From Pedobacter zeaxanthinifaciens (lineage in GTDB: Bacteria; Bacteroidota; Bacteroidia; Sphingobacteriales; Sphingobacteriaceae): a DNA stretch of 64,000 bases. Below the pieces are notes generated by a model. It was given only the letters and a program-made list of their open reading frames with translations, was not told where the DNA came from and searched no databases. Numbering within the stretch: position 1 is the first letter of the stretch; every line of letters starts with the position of its first letter. This document shows, in pieces, positions 26,517-35,932 of this stretch. Location of the stretch: assembly GCF_003313335.1 (NCBI RefSeq), contig NZ_QMHP01000003.1:248001-312000 (forward strand), written 5' to 3'. A program made the translations under genes and the position numbers.

Positions 26517-26576
26517 TCGCTATTGTAAACACCATACAATAGAATCATTCATACACCAATTACATTTTTTAGCTAG

Positions 26577-28802
26577 ATGACACACTTACCTGTACTTATT
26601 TCAGATTTAGGACTGATCCTTGCCGCCGGTGGCATTACCACCATTATCTTCAAAAAAATTAAGCAGCCTTTAGTTTTAGGCTACATCATTGCCGGACTTT
26701 TAGTAGGGCCACATTTCAAATTTATGCCTACCGTTTCCGATAGTGCAAACATTACCATTTGGGCCGAGATTGGGGTAATCTTCCTCCTTTTTAGCCTAGG
26801 CTTGGAATTCAGCTTTAAAAAACTGGTAAAAGTTGGCGGTTCCTCGTCTATTACTGCCTTAGTTGAAATTATAGGCATGTGTTTAATTGGCTACTTTGTT
26901 GGCCGTTTGATGGGCTGGAAAACCATGGACAGCATTTTCCTCGGTGCAGTTCTTTCGGTTTCATCCACCACTATCATCATCAGAGCCTTTGACGAACTAG
27001 GTGTAAAGCACAAAAAATTTGCGACATTGGTATTTGGGGCGCTTATTGTGGAAGATCTAGCAGCCATCCTAATCATGGTATTGCTAACCACCGTTGCAGT
27101 GAGTCAACAATTTGAAGGTGCAGAAATGATTGTTTCCATCTTGAAACTCAGCTTCTTTCTAATTCTTTGGTTTTTAGGAGGGATTTTCATCATTCCTTCT
27201 TTCTTAAAATTCACCAAAAAACTGATGAACGATGAAATGCTGTTGGTGGTATCACTTGCTTTGTGTTTAGTGATGGTAATTTTAGCGGTTAAAGTGGGTT
27301 TTTCTCCGGCCCTGGGTGCATTTATCATGGGTTCTATACTAGCTGAAACTACCCAGGCCGAAAAAATAGAGCATTTGACAAAATCAGTGAAGGATTTGTT
27401 TGGCGCTATATTCTTCGTGTCCGTTGGGATGCTTATTGATCCAAAAATTTTGTTAGCCTACTGGCAACCAATCCTCATTATTACAGGCGTAACCATTGTT
27501 GGTAAATTAATTACTACTGGCAGTGGGGCACTTTTATCTGGGCAACCACTTAAAACATCCGTACAAACGGGATTAAGCTTGACCCAAATTGGAGAGTTCT
27601 CTTTCATCATTGCTACACTTGGCTTAACGCTAAAAGCAACCAGCGACTTTCTTTATCCAATTACCGTAGCGGTATCGGCAGTTACTACATTTACTACACC
27701 GTATCTCATCAAATACTCAGAAAACTTCTATAACTTATTAAAAAAGATACTTCCCCAAAAGTGGTTAGATGCCATTAGCAGATATAGCAACAGTACTGAA
27801 GGTATTACCACACTTAGCGATTGGAAAATCCTGTTAAGATCGTATATCGTTAACACCATTACCCACTCGGTAATCATTATCGCTATTGTTGTACTCACCA
27901 CCAAATACCTGCATCCTTTTATAACCAAAAATATTACCAACGGCACCAATGGCATTATCATTAGCGTTATTGTTTCGTTCCTGATTATGGCGCCATTTTT
28001 ATGGGCATTATCTATCCGTCGTATCGAAAAAACAGCCTATTCGCACTTATGGTTAAATAAAAAATATACCCGTGGTCCACTTATCGCTATCGAGGTGTTT
28101 AGAATTGCGCTAGGCGTGTTTTTTGTAGGATTTTTAATGTACGGCTTTTTTGACACTTGGGTAGCGGCAGGCATTGCACTTGGGTTGATTGTTTTGGTAA
28201 TGGTGATATTTTCACGCAAGCTGCAAAATTTTTACGAGCGCATGGAGAACCGATTTTTCTACAACCTTAATGCTAGGGAGGCGGCTAAGAAACAACCTGA
28301 AATTTTGCCTTGGGATACCCACTTATTGGAACTTACCGTAGCACCTGAATCAAAATTAGTGGGACAAACCTTAATTGATTTGGCAGTTCGCGAAAAATAC
28401 GGCATCAACATTGCCATGATTGAACGTGGCAAAATCATGATCCCCACACCTAAAGCAAACGAACGACTTTATCCAAATGATAAAGTGTTGGTAATTGGCA
28501 CTGATGATCAATTGGCTAGCGTGAAACCATTATTCGAAGGAGATCATTTAGACGCACAAGACGAAAACACATTTCCGAAACAGGATATGTCGCTGCAAAA
28601 AATTGTCATCAATAGCAAATCCCCCATTTTTGGGCAAACCATTCGCAACAGCGGAATACGTGAAAAAACTCAAGGTTTAGTAGTTGGTATTGAGCGTAAT
28701 GGCCAACGAATTTTAAATCCCGATTCAAATTTAGTTTTCGAAAACGAGGATATTGTTTGGATTGTAGGAAACAACAAGCGCATTCCCGAATTGCTAAAAT
28801 AA
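26577..28802 (+). CDS. Kef-type monovalent cation:proton antiporter with TrkA-C domains
   Basis: 741 residues. About 1-390 are a CPA2 antiporter core of some 12 helices. Notable are GPHFKF (44-49), LFSLGLEFSFKKL and LVFGALIVEDLAAILIM (the conserved Asp of the ion site). Residues ~420-555 add four or five further helices. The C-terminus carries two TrkA-C-like modules (~588-660 and ~672-741), with LTVAPESKLVGQTL and INSKSPIFGQTI starting each. It lacks an obvious RCK-N nucleotide-binding domain. The ion (K+ or Na+) cannot be assigned from sequence. Confidence 0.9.
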   Translation: MTHLPVLISDLGLILAAGGITTIIFKKIKQPLVLGYIIAGLLVGPHFKFMPTVSDSANITIWAEIGVIFLLFSLGLEFSFKKLVKVGGSSSITALVEIIGMCLIGYFVGRLMGWKTMDSIFLGAVLSVSSTTIIIRAFDELGVKHKKFATLVFGALIVEDLAAILIMVLLTTVAVSQQFEGAEMIVSILKLSFFLILWFLGGIFIIPSFLKFTKKLMNDEMLLVVSLALCLVMVILAVKVGFSPALGAFIMGSILAETTQAEKIEHLTKSVKDLFGAIFFVSVGMLIDPKILLAYWQPILIITGVTIVGKLITTGSGALLSGQPLKTSVQTGLSLTQIGEFSFIIATLGLTLKATSDFLYPITVAVSAVTTFTTPYLIKYSENFYNLLKKILPQKWLDAISRYSNSTEGITTLSDWKILLRSYIVNTITHSVIIIAIVVLTTKYLHPFITKNITNGTNGIIISVIVSFLIMAPFLWALSIRRIEKTAYSHLWLNKKYTRGPLIAIEVFRIALGVFFVGFLMYGFFDTWVAAGIALGLIVLVMVIFSRKLQNFYERMENRFFYNLNAREAAKKQPEILPWDTHLLELTVAPESKLVGQTLIDLAVREKYGINIAMIERGKIMIPTPKANERLYPNDKVLVIGTDDQLASVKPLFEGDHLDAQDENTFPKQDMSLQKIVINSKSPIFGQTIRNSGIREKTQGLVVGIERNGQRILNPDSNLVFENEDIVWIVGNNKRIPELLK

Positions 28803-28843
28803 ATGGAGAAAGCTATATTTACTTAGGTCAAACTATCAAACCT

Positions 28844-29884
28844 ATGAAAAAAATAGATCAGGATAAAAGTGAGTTTTTGGATGAAATGCTTGATTACTGG
28901 CAATCTGAAAAACTACTTGATCATGCCGACATTCAAAATTTAAAAGGAAGCTACCAATCCAAAACGTTTGATTGGCGTCGATTAGCGCAATACTCTTTTT
29001 GGACTGCAATGGCCTGTGGCGTAATTGCTTTGAGCGCATTGTTGGTTGATAAATCCCTACTTAATTACCTGAAAAACCTTTACAATACGCCTAATATTGT
29101 AATTAGTTTAATTTCCGCCATTGCAGCAGCGACTTGTTATATATGGGGTTTTCGTAAGAAAAAACTGAAACCACAAAACGTTTTCAGCAACGAAGCCATC
29201 ATTTTTTCGGGGGTAATGTTAACAGCAAATGCGGTGGCCTATTTGGGTAAAGCCATTGATAACGGCAGCAACCACTTCTCTATTTTAATTTTTATATCGG
29301 TATTGGTGTATTTAACACTAGCTTATTTCTTCAAATCTAGATTGATTTGGACTTTTGCGTTACTAGCGCTTGGCGCTTGTTTTGGTACCGAAACTGGCTA
29401 CCTATCTAAATGGAACTGGTATTTTTTAGGTTTAAACTATCCACTTCGTTTTGTATTCTTTGGGCTGATAGTAACTATTGGCTCACTACTCCTCAACCGA
29501 AGCAAAAAGCTATCGTACTTTTTTGATGTATCCTATTTTGCTGGGCTGTTATATCTGTTCACTTCTTTGCTTTTATTATCAATTTTTGGCAACTATGGCA
29601 GTTTGGACGAATGGTACACCATCAATCAGCTCTCTTTGTTCTATTGGGCAATCATTTCAGCGTCATTTTGCGTACTAGCCATTATTATTGGGCTTAAAAA
29701 AAACGATGCCATGCTTAGAGAGTTCGGGATCATTTTCCTATTTATCAATTTGTACACCCGTTATTTCGAATATTTTTGGGACAGCTGGCATAAGGCCATC
29801 TTTTTCACGGTATTAGGTATCTCCTTTGTACTCATCGGCCGCAAGGCAGAAAAAATATGGAGTTTAGAATTCATGAAGAAATAA
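28844..29884 (+). CDS. DUF2157-type polytopic membrane protein
   Basis: 346 residues from the ATG at 28844. A charged N-terminal helix region (1-45) resembles the cytoplasmic start of DUF2157 proteins. About ten membrane helices follow, ending with a short basic tail. The open frame upstream of 28844 overlaps the antiporter gene and is not conserved-looking, so it was trimmed. The function is unknown; the gene is probably co-transcribed with the antiporter gene, 41 bases upstream. Confidence 0.75.
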   Translation: MKKIDQDKSEFLDEMLDYWQSEKLLDHADIQNLKGSYQSKTFDWRRLAQYSFWTAMACGVIALSALLVDKSLLNYLKNLYNTPNIVISLISAIAAATCYIWGFRKKKLKPQNVFSNEAIIFSGVMLTANAVAYLGKAIDNGSNHFSILIFISVLVYLTLAYFFKSRLIWTFALLALGACFGTETGYLSKWNWYFLGLNYPLRFVFFGLIVTIGSLLLNRSKKLSYFFDVSYFAGLLYLFTSLLLLSIFGNYGSLDEWYTINQLSLFYWAIISASFCVLAIIIGLKKNDAMLREFGIIFLFINLYTRYFEYFWDSWHKAIFFTVLGISFVLIGRKAEKIWSLEFMKK

Positions 29885-29896
29885 TTGGTCGTGACC

Positions 29897-29933
29897 ACTG
29901 CTAACTGCCAACTGTTAATTGCCAACTGATAAC
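29897..29933. repeat. heteromorphic heptamer array, 5 units (ACTGCCA type)
   Basis: Units ACTGCTA, ACTGCCA, ACTGTTA, ATTGCCA, ACTGATA in register. On the minus strand they read as CAGTTGG/CAATTAA-type units, the same family as the array inside leuS. Confidence 0.85.
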
Positions 29934-30009
29934 GCTTAACTAAAATCCTGACCTAAATCATAGCACTTACAACACTACACGCCCTATCTTCGTACCATAA
30001 TCATTTGAA

Positions 30010-30402
30010 ATGGCAGCCGCAGACATCAGTAACTTAGACGATATCCAATTATTAGTAAATACGTTTTACACCCGTATTCGGGAAAACGAACTTTTAGGGC
30101 CAATTTTTAATGAACGCATAGGAAACCGATGGCCTGAACATTTGGAAAAGATGTACCGCTTTTGGCAAACTGTGCTGCTAGAGGTGCACACCTATACGGG
30201 GAGCCCATTTCCGCCACATGCAAAACTGCCTGTAGAAGCACTTCATTTTGATACTTGGCTACAAATATGGAATAGCACCATAGACGAGTTTTTCGTTGGT
30301 GAAAAAGCTAGCGAAGCCAAATGGAGAGGCTACAAAATGGCAGAAATGTTCATGTATAAAATTGAATATTATCGCAACAACGACGCCAAGCCATTACTAT
30401 AG
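30010..30402 (+). CDS. group III truncated haemoglobin
   Basis: A 130-residue 2-over-2 globin. Matching features are the TFYTRIRENELLGPIFN N-terminal helix pair (18-34), FW at 51-52, the TYTGSPF turn (61-67), and the segment PPHAKLPVEALHFDTWL, in which His70 aligns with the proximal haem ligand. Group III members are linked to NO detoxification or peroxide/redox chemistry, but roles vary. A TATCTTCG sequence ~25 bases upstream resembles the -7 element. A small membrane protein gene follows after 23 bases. Confidence 0.92.
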   Translation: MAAADISNLDDIQLLVNTFYTRIRENELLGPIFNERIGNRWPEHLEKMYRFWQTVLLEVHTYTGSPFPPHAKLPVEALHFDTWLQIWNSTIDEFFVGEKASEAKWRGYKMAEMFMYKIEYYRNNDAKPLL

Positions 30403-30425
30403 TTCTTAATAATCGACACTAATAA

Positions 30426-30905
30426 ATGAAAATCAAGACTGAACAGCGCTTGGCAATTATTTGCACTTTTGTATGGATTGGTTTTATTTGCGCCATCAGC
30501 TTTATGGAAGCTTGGCTCAAATTCAGAGCCCCGGGCGTTACCCTTCCCATTGGATTAGGCATTGGCAGATTGGTTTTTGCTGCCATGAATAAGGTAGAAT
30601 GGGTACTTGCACTTGTAATTTTTATTAGCCAATTCCGCATAGCCCGTCGACTAAACTGGATTTACATTGGCATATTTTCTATACTCCTACTACAAACCAT
30701 TTGGCTTCTCCCCGCTTTAGACGCAAGAGCTCAAATGTACATTGACAGCAAAGTGGTACCGAGTTCCTATCTACATTTCTACTATTTGATAGCCGAGGGC
30801 TTAAAGTTTATTGCATTATTTGTGTTTGGCATTAGGCTTTTTGAAGTTGTGGAACGAGATGAAACATCAACGACATCTACCCCAAGTAAATCAGCACTTG
30901 CTTAA
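30426..30905 (+). CDS. small four-helix membrane protein of unknown function
   Basis: 159 residues with four hydrophobic helices (about 8-27, 52-70, 78-96 and 122-141) and a Thr/Ser-rich acidic tail. Polar landmarks include MEAWLKFRAPG after helix 1, a conserved-looking feature of membrane proteins that may bind haem or metals, though no ligand set is clear. It follows the haemoglobin gene and may be co-transcribed with it. Its last 29 bases overlap the converging LysE-type gene. Confidence 0.75.
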   Translation: MKIKTEQRLAIICTFVWIGFICAISFMEAWLKFRAPGVTLPIGLGIGRLVFAAMNKVEWVLALVIFISQFRIARRLNWIYIGIFSILLLQTIWLLPALDARAQMYIDSKVVPSSYLHFYYLIAEGLKFIALFVFGIRLFEVVERDETSTTSTPSKSALA

Positions 30906-31533
30906 CAATCAAATAAAGCGCTAAGCAATACAAGAAAATTGAAATACACTTATTAATTAAGCGGCTGCTCAGCGCAAACTTCTCCTGAATGTATTGTGCA
31001 AAATGTGCGTAGCCGTACAAAGCCAACATTGATCCAAAACCAGAACCAAAGCTGAAAACCACCAGTGATAAATAATCGGTATTTACCCACTCATGCAAAA
31101 TCACATAATTCCCAAAAAACAGCCAAAAAGGAATTTGAACAGGGTTTAGCACCCCTAAAATTACTCCGTATAAAACGCTGCCCTTTCTACTGTCAGTTGC
31201 TGTTTTAGGTTCAATACTTTTATTTCGGTTAATCCATGCTAAGGTGGCCATGGTAAGCAATAATACCACCATAAACACATCTACCAAAAAACTCAGCTGA
31301 AAAGCGCCAACTTTAATTTTATCGATATCGACATCACTCGAAACCCACCTAGCTAGGCGCATCATTCCAAATGTAAAAAACACTTCGATACAAGAAAATG
31401 CCAATATAAAGCCCCAAGCCTGGCGCATACCACGGTTAATAGTCAGTTGGGCAAGCGTTAAGTTGATATTGCCAGGTGGCACATAACCCATCGCATTGAG
31501 CAGTAGGCCAATTATAAATGTTAGTACTAGCAT
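30877..31533 (-). CDS. LysE/RhtB family exporter
   Basis: 218 residues and six membrane helices. The N-terminal PPGNINL (19-25) corresponds to the PGP motif of LysE proteins, and NPVQIPFW in the middle matches the conserved second half. Characterised relatives export amino acids or their derivatives. The substrate here is unknown. It overlaps the converging upstream gene at its 3' end. Confidence 0.85.
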   Translation of the reverse strand: MLVLTFIIGLLLNAMGYVPPGNINLTLAQLTINRGMRQAWGFILAFSCIEVFFTFGMMRLARWVSSDVDIDKIKVGAFQLSFLVDVFMVVLLLTMATLAWINRNKSIEPKTATDSRKGSVLYGVILGVLNPVQIPFWLFFGNYVILHEWVNTDYLSLVVFSFGSGFGSMLALYGYAHFAQYIQEKFALSSRLINKCISIFLYCLALYLIVKQVLIYLG

Positions 31534-31627
31534 AGGTAGGTAGCTATTGCGCTGTTAATTTCTTCCATTGTTGGAGCGTTATTAATGTGAACTGCTGATA
31601 TTTAAAATTGACGCTGGTTTAAAATAG

Positions 31628-34429
31628 CTAATCCATGTGAGCTTTTAAGAACTTGCCGGTATATGATGCTTCCACCGCCAGTAAATCTTCTGGTTTACCC
31701 TCAAATACAAGCTCGCCACCCTTATCGCCACCTTCTGGTCCAATATCAATTACCCAGTCCGCACACTTGATCATATCCATATTATGCTCAATCACAATTA
31801 CGGTGCTGCCTTGCTCAATAAGCGTATTTAAAGCTTTTAATAATTTTTTGATATCATGAAAATGCAGACCAGTAGTTGGTTCATCAAAAATGAATACTGC
31901 CTTTTGGGCATTATTTCCCTTGATCAAAAACGAGGCTAACTTAATTCGTTGCGCCTCACCACCAGATAGGGTGTTTGACGACTGCCCCAAATGCACATAA
32001 CCCAAACCTACATCAACCAAGGGCTGCAACTTAGCTAGCACCTTAGGCTCTTTCGCAAAAAATGCTACAGCTTGGTCTATGGTCATATCTAAAATATCAG
32101 ATACGTTTTTATCCTGATAAGTGATATCCAAAACATTTTGCTTGAATCGTTTACCGCCGCAAGCTTCACAAGGCAAATAAATATCTGCCATAAATTGCAT
32201 TTCTATTTTAACTTCGCCCTCACCCTGACAAACGTCGCATCTTCCACCCTCCACGTTAAAAGAAAATGCCGCAGGCTTTAGACCAGTTGCCTTAGCAGCA
32301 GCTTGCGAAGCATATAAAGTACGGATATCGTCCCATGCTTTTACGTAAGTTACCGGATTGGAACGAGAAGATCTTCCAATAGGATTTTGATCAACCATTT
32401 CCACTTGGTGAACTAAATCGATATTACCGAAAATACCATCGTAAGAACCCGTTTGCTCGCCCGCATAATTTCCAATTGCCTTTTGTAGGGCTGGATATAA
32501 AATCCGTTTTACTAAACTGGTTTTACCCGAACCAGACACGCCTGTAACGCAAGTAAATATGCCTAATGGGAACTTTACATCTATATTTTTAAGGTTGTTT
32601 TCTCTAGCGCCTTTAATCAAAACATGATCTTTCCAAGCTCTTCGCTTTTTAGGAATCTCAATGCGCTCTTCGCCTGCTAAGTAACGTCCGGTAAGCGATT
32701 TTTTATCTTTAATGATTTGATTATAGGTACCCGTAAATACCAAATTGCCTCCCAAGGTGCCTGCTTCCGGACCGATATCGATTAAATGATCCGCTGCTTT
32801 CATCATTTCCTCTTCGTGTTCAACCACCAAAACGGTATTGCCTACGTTCCTTAAAGACTCCAGCACCCCAATTAATCGATGCGTATCACGAGGGTGTAAA
32901 CCAATACTCGGCTCATCTAAAACATATACCGAACCTACCAAACTACTACCCAAAGAAGTTGCCAAATTAATACGCTGGCTTTCTCCGCCCGATAAAGTAT
33001 TGGACAAACGATTTAAAGTTAGATAGCCCAAACCTACGTTGTTGAGGTATAAAATGCGGCTGCTGATTTCTGAAAGCAAACGCTTGGCAATTTTTTGTTC
33101 ATTTGCTGTAAGTGCCAGGCTATCAAAAAATGGCAATATAGCCGATAGCGGCATAAGCACTAATTCTATAATGGATTTACCTCCCACCTTCACGTAGGAA
33201 GCATCTTTACGTAATCGGCTTCCGCGACAATCAGGGCAGGTAGTTTTACCACGATATCGAGACAGCATTACACGGTATTGAATTTTGTAGGTTTGCTCTT
33301 CCAATTCCTTGAAAAAATCATCCAAACCTCTAAAATATTTATTGCCCGTCCACAATAACCTTTGTTGTGCTTCGGTTAAATCACTGTAAGGCCTATGAAT
33401 TGGAAAATCAAATTTATCGGCAGCTTTGATGAAAGCTTTAAGCCAATCTCCCATCTTTTCACCCCGCCAAGGCGCAATGGCACTATCATAAATGCTTTTA
33501 CTTTTATCTGGAATCACCAAATCTTCGTCAATACCAATTACATTACCGTAACCTTCACAACGCTTACAAGCACCATACGGATTATTGAAACTGAAAAAGT
33601 TAGGCGTAGGCTCTTCAAACTTTAAACCATCAAGCTCAAACCTGTCACAAAAAAAATGACGCTCTCCATTATGTTCAACGTAGCAATTGCCTTTGCCCTC
33701 AAAAAATGCAGTTTGTGCAGAGTCGGCAATACGGCTTAGCGTTTCATCATCCTTCGCAATAACAACCCTATCTATCAAAATAAAAACCTGATCATCGGCA
33801 CTTAAAGTAACGTCGCTTACAGTTTCATCCTCTAGTATATTTTCAATTTTTTGGATACTATCTTTATAATACACCCTTAAAAAGCCCTTTTGTAGCAATA
33901 CGGCAAGCTCTTCTTTAATAGTTCTGTTATTTTGTGGATGCAAGGGACTGAAAATAGTTACTACCTCATCTTCTGCCAATCCAGCAACAAAATCTACCAC
34001 GGTACTCACGGTATCTTTTTTTACCTCACTGCCCGATATTGGGGAATAAGTTCTACCAATTCTGGAATACAATAATTTAAGGTAATCGTAAATTTCGGTA
34101 GATGTACCTACGGTAGACCGAGGATTTGAGGTAATTACTTTCTGTTCTATGGCAATAGCAGGTGCAATTCCTTTGATGTAATCTACATCGGGTTTGTTCA
34201 TACGCCCCATAAACTGACGGGCATAGGCAGATAAGCTTTCCACATACCTCCGTTGCCCCTCAGCATAAAGCGTATCAAAAGCTAATGACGACTTGCCCGA
34301 ACCAGACATGCCCGTAATAACCACAAACTTGTTTTTTGGAATGGCTACATCAACATTTTTTAAGTTGTGTACCCTTGCTCCTTTAATGATAATATGTTGA
34401 TGAGGATCTTTTTCTAATTCCTTGCTCAT
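31628..34429 (-). CDS. uvrA: excinuclease ABC subunit A
   Basis: The damage-recognition ATPase of nucleotide excision repair. 933 residues from the ATG at 34429, where the text MSKELEKDPHQHIIIKGARVH begins; the frame is open 31 codons further, but that region holds the promoter. Two ABC modules are evident: Walker A GMSGSGKSS and GVSGSGKTS, signatures LSGGESQRI and LSGGEAQRI. Zinc-binding CxxC pairs occur as CKRCEGYG, CPDCRGS and CDVCQGEG...CEACGG. No other uvr gene lies near it. Confidence 0.97.
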   Translation of the reverse strand: MSKELEKDPHQHIIIKGARVHNLKNVDVAIPKNKFVVITGMSGSGKSSLAFDTLYAEGQRRYVESLSAYARQFMGRMNKPDVDYIKGIAPAIAIEQKVITSNPRSTVGTSTEIYDYLKLLYSRIGRTYSPISGSEVKKDTVSTVVDFVAGLAEDEVVTIFSPLHPQNNRTIKEELAVLLQKGFLRVYYKDSIQKIENILEDETVSDVTLSADDQVFILIDRVVIAKDDETLSRIADSAQTAFFEGKGNCYVEHNGERHFFCDRFELDGLKFEEPTPNFFSFNNPYGACKRCEGYGNVIGIDEDLVIPDKSKSIYDSAIAPWRGEKMGDWLKAFIKAADKFDFPIHRPYSDLTEAQQRLLWTGNKYFRGLDDFFKELEEQTYKIQYRVMLSRYRGKTTCPDCRGSRLRKDASYVKVGGKSIIELVLMPLSAILPFFDSLALTANEQKIAKRLLSEISSRILYLNNVGLGYLTLNRLSNTLSGGESQRINLATSLGSSLVGSVYVLDEPSIGLHPRDTHRLIGVLESLRNVGNTVLVVEHEEEMMKAADHLIDIGPEAGTLGGNLVFTGTYNQIIKDKKSLTGRYLAGEERIEIPKKRRAWKDHVLIKGARENNLKNIDVKFPLGIFTCVTGVSGSGKTSLVKRILYPALQKAIGNYAGEQTGSYDGIFGNIDLVHQVEMVDQNPIGRSSRSNPVTYVKAWDDIRTLYASQAAAKATGLKPAAFSFNVEGGRCDVCQGEGEVKIEMQFMADIYLPCEACGGKRFKQNVLDITYQDKNVSDILDMTIDQAVAFFAKEPKVLAKLQPLVDVGLGYVHLGQSSNTLSGGEAQRIKLASFLIKGNNAQKAVFIFDEPTTGLHFHDIKKLLKALNTLIEQGSTVIVIEHNMDMIKCADWVIDIGPEGGDKGGELVFEGKPEDLLAVEASYTGKFLKAHMD

Positions 34430-34850
34430 AGCTAATTTTGATAGGCTACAGTGTAATTTACAAAGATAGTTATAAAAGTCGGAGCTGCGAAGGGGGTTAA
34501 ATACGGATATGCTTCCGTGCAAAACTTGTTGAAGTATAAAGCCTAAATACGATGCATCAGCGCAACATCAAATATCTACCTAAGTATAATTGGTATAAAT
34601 TTTGACAAGTTATTGATTTTAGAGCAATGTGGATGGAGGAAACAGAATGAGGATTTTTTAAAATTTCAGAGGCAAATCTTTTACACTTAATTTCGATTTT
34701 TTTGAAAAATTAACAATTTAATTCTTTGAATATCACAAAAAAATGTTTCTTTTGAAACTGTAACTAGAAAACAGAACATTTATTTCAAACTAAAAATTAA
34801 AAGGAGAACTGCTATAGATTAAAAATTTACGTGTTTATTATTTAATAAAG
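34430..34850. other. 421-base divergent regulatory region between uvrA and the ECF sigma gene
   Basis: AT-rich, non-coding as far as I can see. It holds the uvrA -7 element at 34461-34468. No repeat of the classes seen elsewhere and no convincing promoter for the sigma factor gene were found. An AAGGAGA stretch at 34800-34806 lies too far from the ATG at 34851 to act as a ribosome-binding site. Confidence 0.5.
34461..34468 (-). promoter_or_regulatory. -7 promoter element of uvrA
   Basis: TATCTTTG on the minus strand, about 31 bases before the ATG. It confirms that the shorter uvrA start is used. Confidence 0.6.
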
Positions 34851-35474
34851 ATGGGTTTAATCAAACACACTCCTATGAGGTTACAACAGGTTAGTGATCA
34901 GGATTTGGTGAAGTTATACATCGGTGGCGACGAAAGCGTTATCGAGGAACTTCTTCGTAGGCACAAATCCAAAATCTTCACATCAATTTATTTATTGGTT
35001 AAAGATCAATATCTGGCAGAGGATATTTTTCAGGATGCTTTTATCAAAGTAATTAACACCCTACGCTCTGGAAGATACAACGAAGAAGGGAAGTTTTTAC
35101 CTTGGGTAATGCGTATTGCGCATAACTTGGTTATCGATTACTTTAGGAAAGAAAAACGCACTCCTACCATTACCAGCGCCGATGGCACAGATGTGCTGAA
35201 CCTCATCCAGATACACGAAGAAAGCGCAGAGGAACGTATATTACGAGAACAGACACATGCTGATTTAAGGAAGATGATCCATTTCCTGCCAGATGAGCAA
35301 AAAGAGGTGCTTATTATGCGACACTATGCTGATTTAAGCTTTAAAGAAATAGCTGAACTTACGGATGTGAGCATCAACACAGCTCTTGGACGAATGCGTT
35401 ATGCATTAAGTAATTTGCGCAAGATGATGAACATTAAAGAAAATGTGAAAGAGATTAGTGTAGGCAGAAATTAA
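34851..35474 (+). CDS. ECF-type RNA polymerase sigma factor
   Basis: 207 residues. Sigma region 2 occupies ~15-85 (DLVKLYIGGDESVIEELLRRH, then DIFQDAFIKV and FLPWVMRIAHNLVIDYFR) and region 4 ~140-195 (LPDEQKEVLIMRHYADLSFKEIA and the helix-turn-helix SINTALGRMRYALSNLR). Start ATG 34851; ATG 34875 is an alternative. No anti-sigma gene follows, as often happens in Bacteroidota for this conserved ECF type, so its control is not visible here. A 59-residue gene lies 175 bases downstream. Confidence 0.92.
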   Translation: MGLIKHTPMRLQQVSDQDLVKLYIGGDESVIEELLRRHKSKIFTSIYLLVKDQYLAEDIFQDAFIKVINTLRSGRYNEEGKFLPWVMRIAHNLVIDYFRKEKRTPTITSADGTDVLNLIQIHEESAEERILREQTHADLRKMIHFLPDEQKEVLIMRHYADLSFKEIAELTDVSINTALGRMRYALSNLRKMMNIKENVKEISVGRN

Positions 35475-35649
35475 GCAACATAAATGTTACACTTCGTTTG
35501 TCATCACATAATATTCGCTTAGTCATACTTAGACAGGGTTTTGCATGAAAGTAGATTCGCCTTTTTAAAAATTTTTAATTTTATACTAAAAAAGATAAAA
35601 TAAAGGGATTAGCGTTGCGTTTAAAATTGAAACAAAAATATAAACGCGT

Positions 35650-35829
35650 ATGACACAAACCTCTACTCCAATTCACCCAAAAAAATCATCTAAAAAAGAA
35701 GCTGCTGAACAGCTACTTGAACCTGAGGAAAATTTTTACAAAGCCTTGAAACCTAAACTTGATGAGCTTTATAAAGAACCTTCCGAAGAAACGATAACAA
35801 AGATTTTAGCCTACGCTAAAAAGCGTTAG
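35650..35829 (+). CDS. 59-residue conserved-looking small protein
   Basis: A short, acidic/basic-mixed soluble protein (Met-Thr-Gln-Thr-Ser start) with a Lys/Ser-rich first 20 residues. A helical stretch follows (EAAEQLLEPEENFYKALKPK), then EPSEETITKILAYAKKR. It has no signal peptide or membrane segment. Support comes from codon-like composition, a clean ATG and a strong terminator placed 1 base after the stop codon. No family was recognised. Its position after the ECF sigma gene invites, but does not prove, a regulatory link. Confidence 0.65.
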   Translation: MTQTSTPIHPKKSSKKEAAEQLLEPEENFYKALKPKLDELYKEPSEETITKILAYAKKR

Positions 35830-35830
35830 C

Positions 35831-35863
35831 AAAAGTCCTGGCAAAATGCCGGGACTTTTTTTT
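35831..35863 (+). terminator. terminator of the 59-residue gene
   Basis: AAAAGTCCTGGCA (35831-35843) pairs with TGCCGGGACTTTT (35847-35859) with one G-T wobble, followed by more T residues. Confidence 0.85.
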
Positions 35864-35900
35864 GAACAAGCCTGTGACAATTTCAGAAAATAAAAAAGCC

Positions 35901-35931
35901 TACCTTTGCTTAGTGTAAAATAAACACTAAG
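35901..35931 (+). promoter_or_regulatory. promoter and operator-like palindrome of the MFS gene
   Basis: The -7 element TACCTTTG (35901-35908) is followed at once by a perfect inverted repeat, CTTAGTGT (35909-35916), seven bases, ACACTAAG (35924-35931). It covers the expected transcription start and ends one base before the start codon region (ATG 35933). This placement is typical of a repressor operator. Confidence 0.6.
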
Positions 35932-35932
35932 T

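Noticed and set aside
34430..34522. 31-residue N-terminal extension of UvrA
   Set aside because: It contains the -7 promoter element at 34461-34468 and has no similarity to UvrA N-termini.
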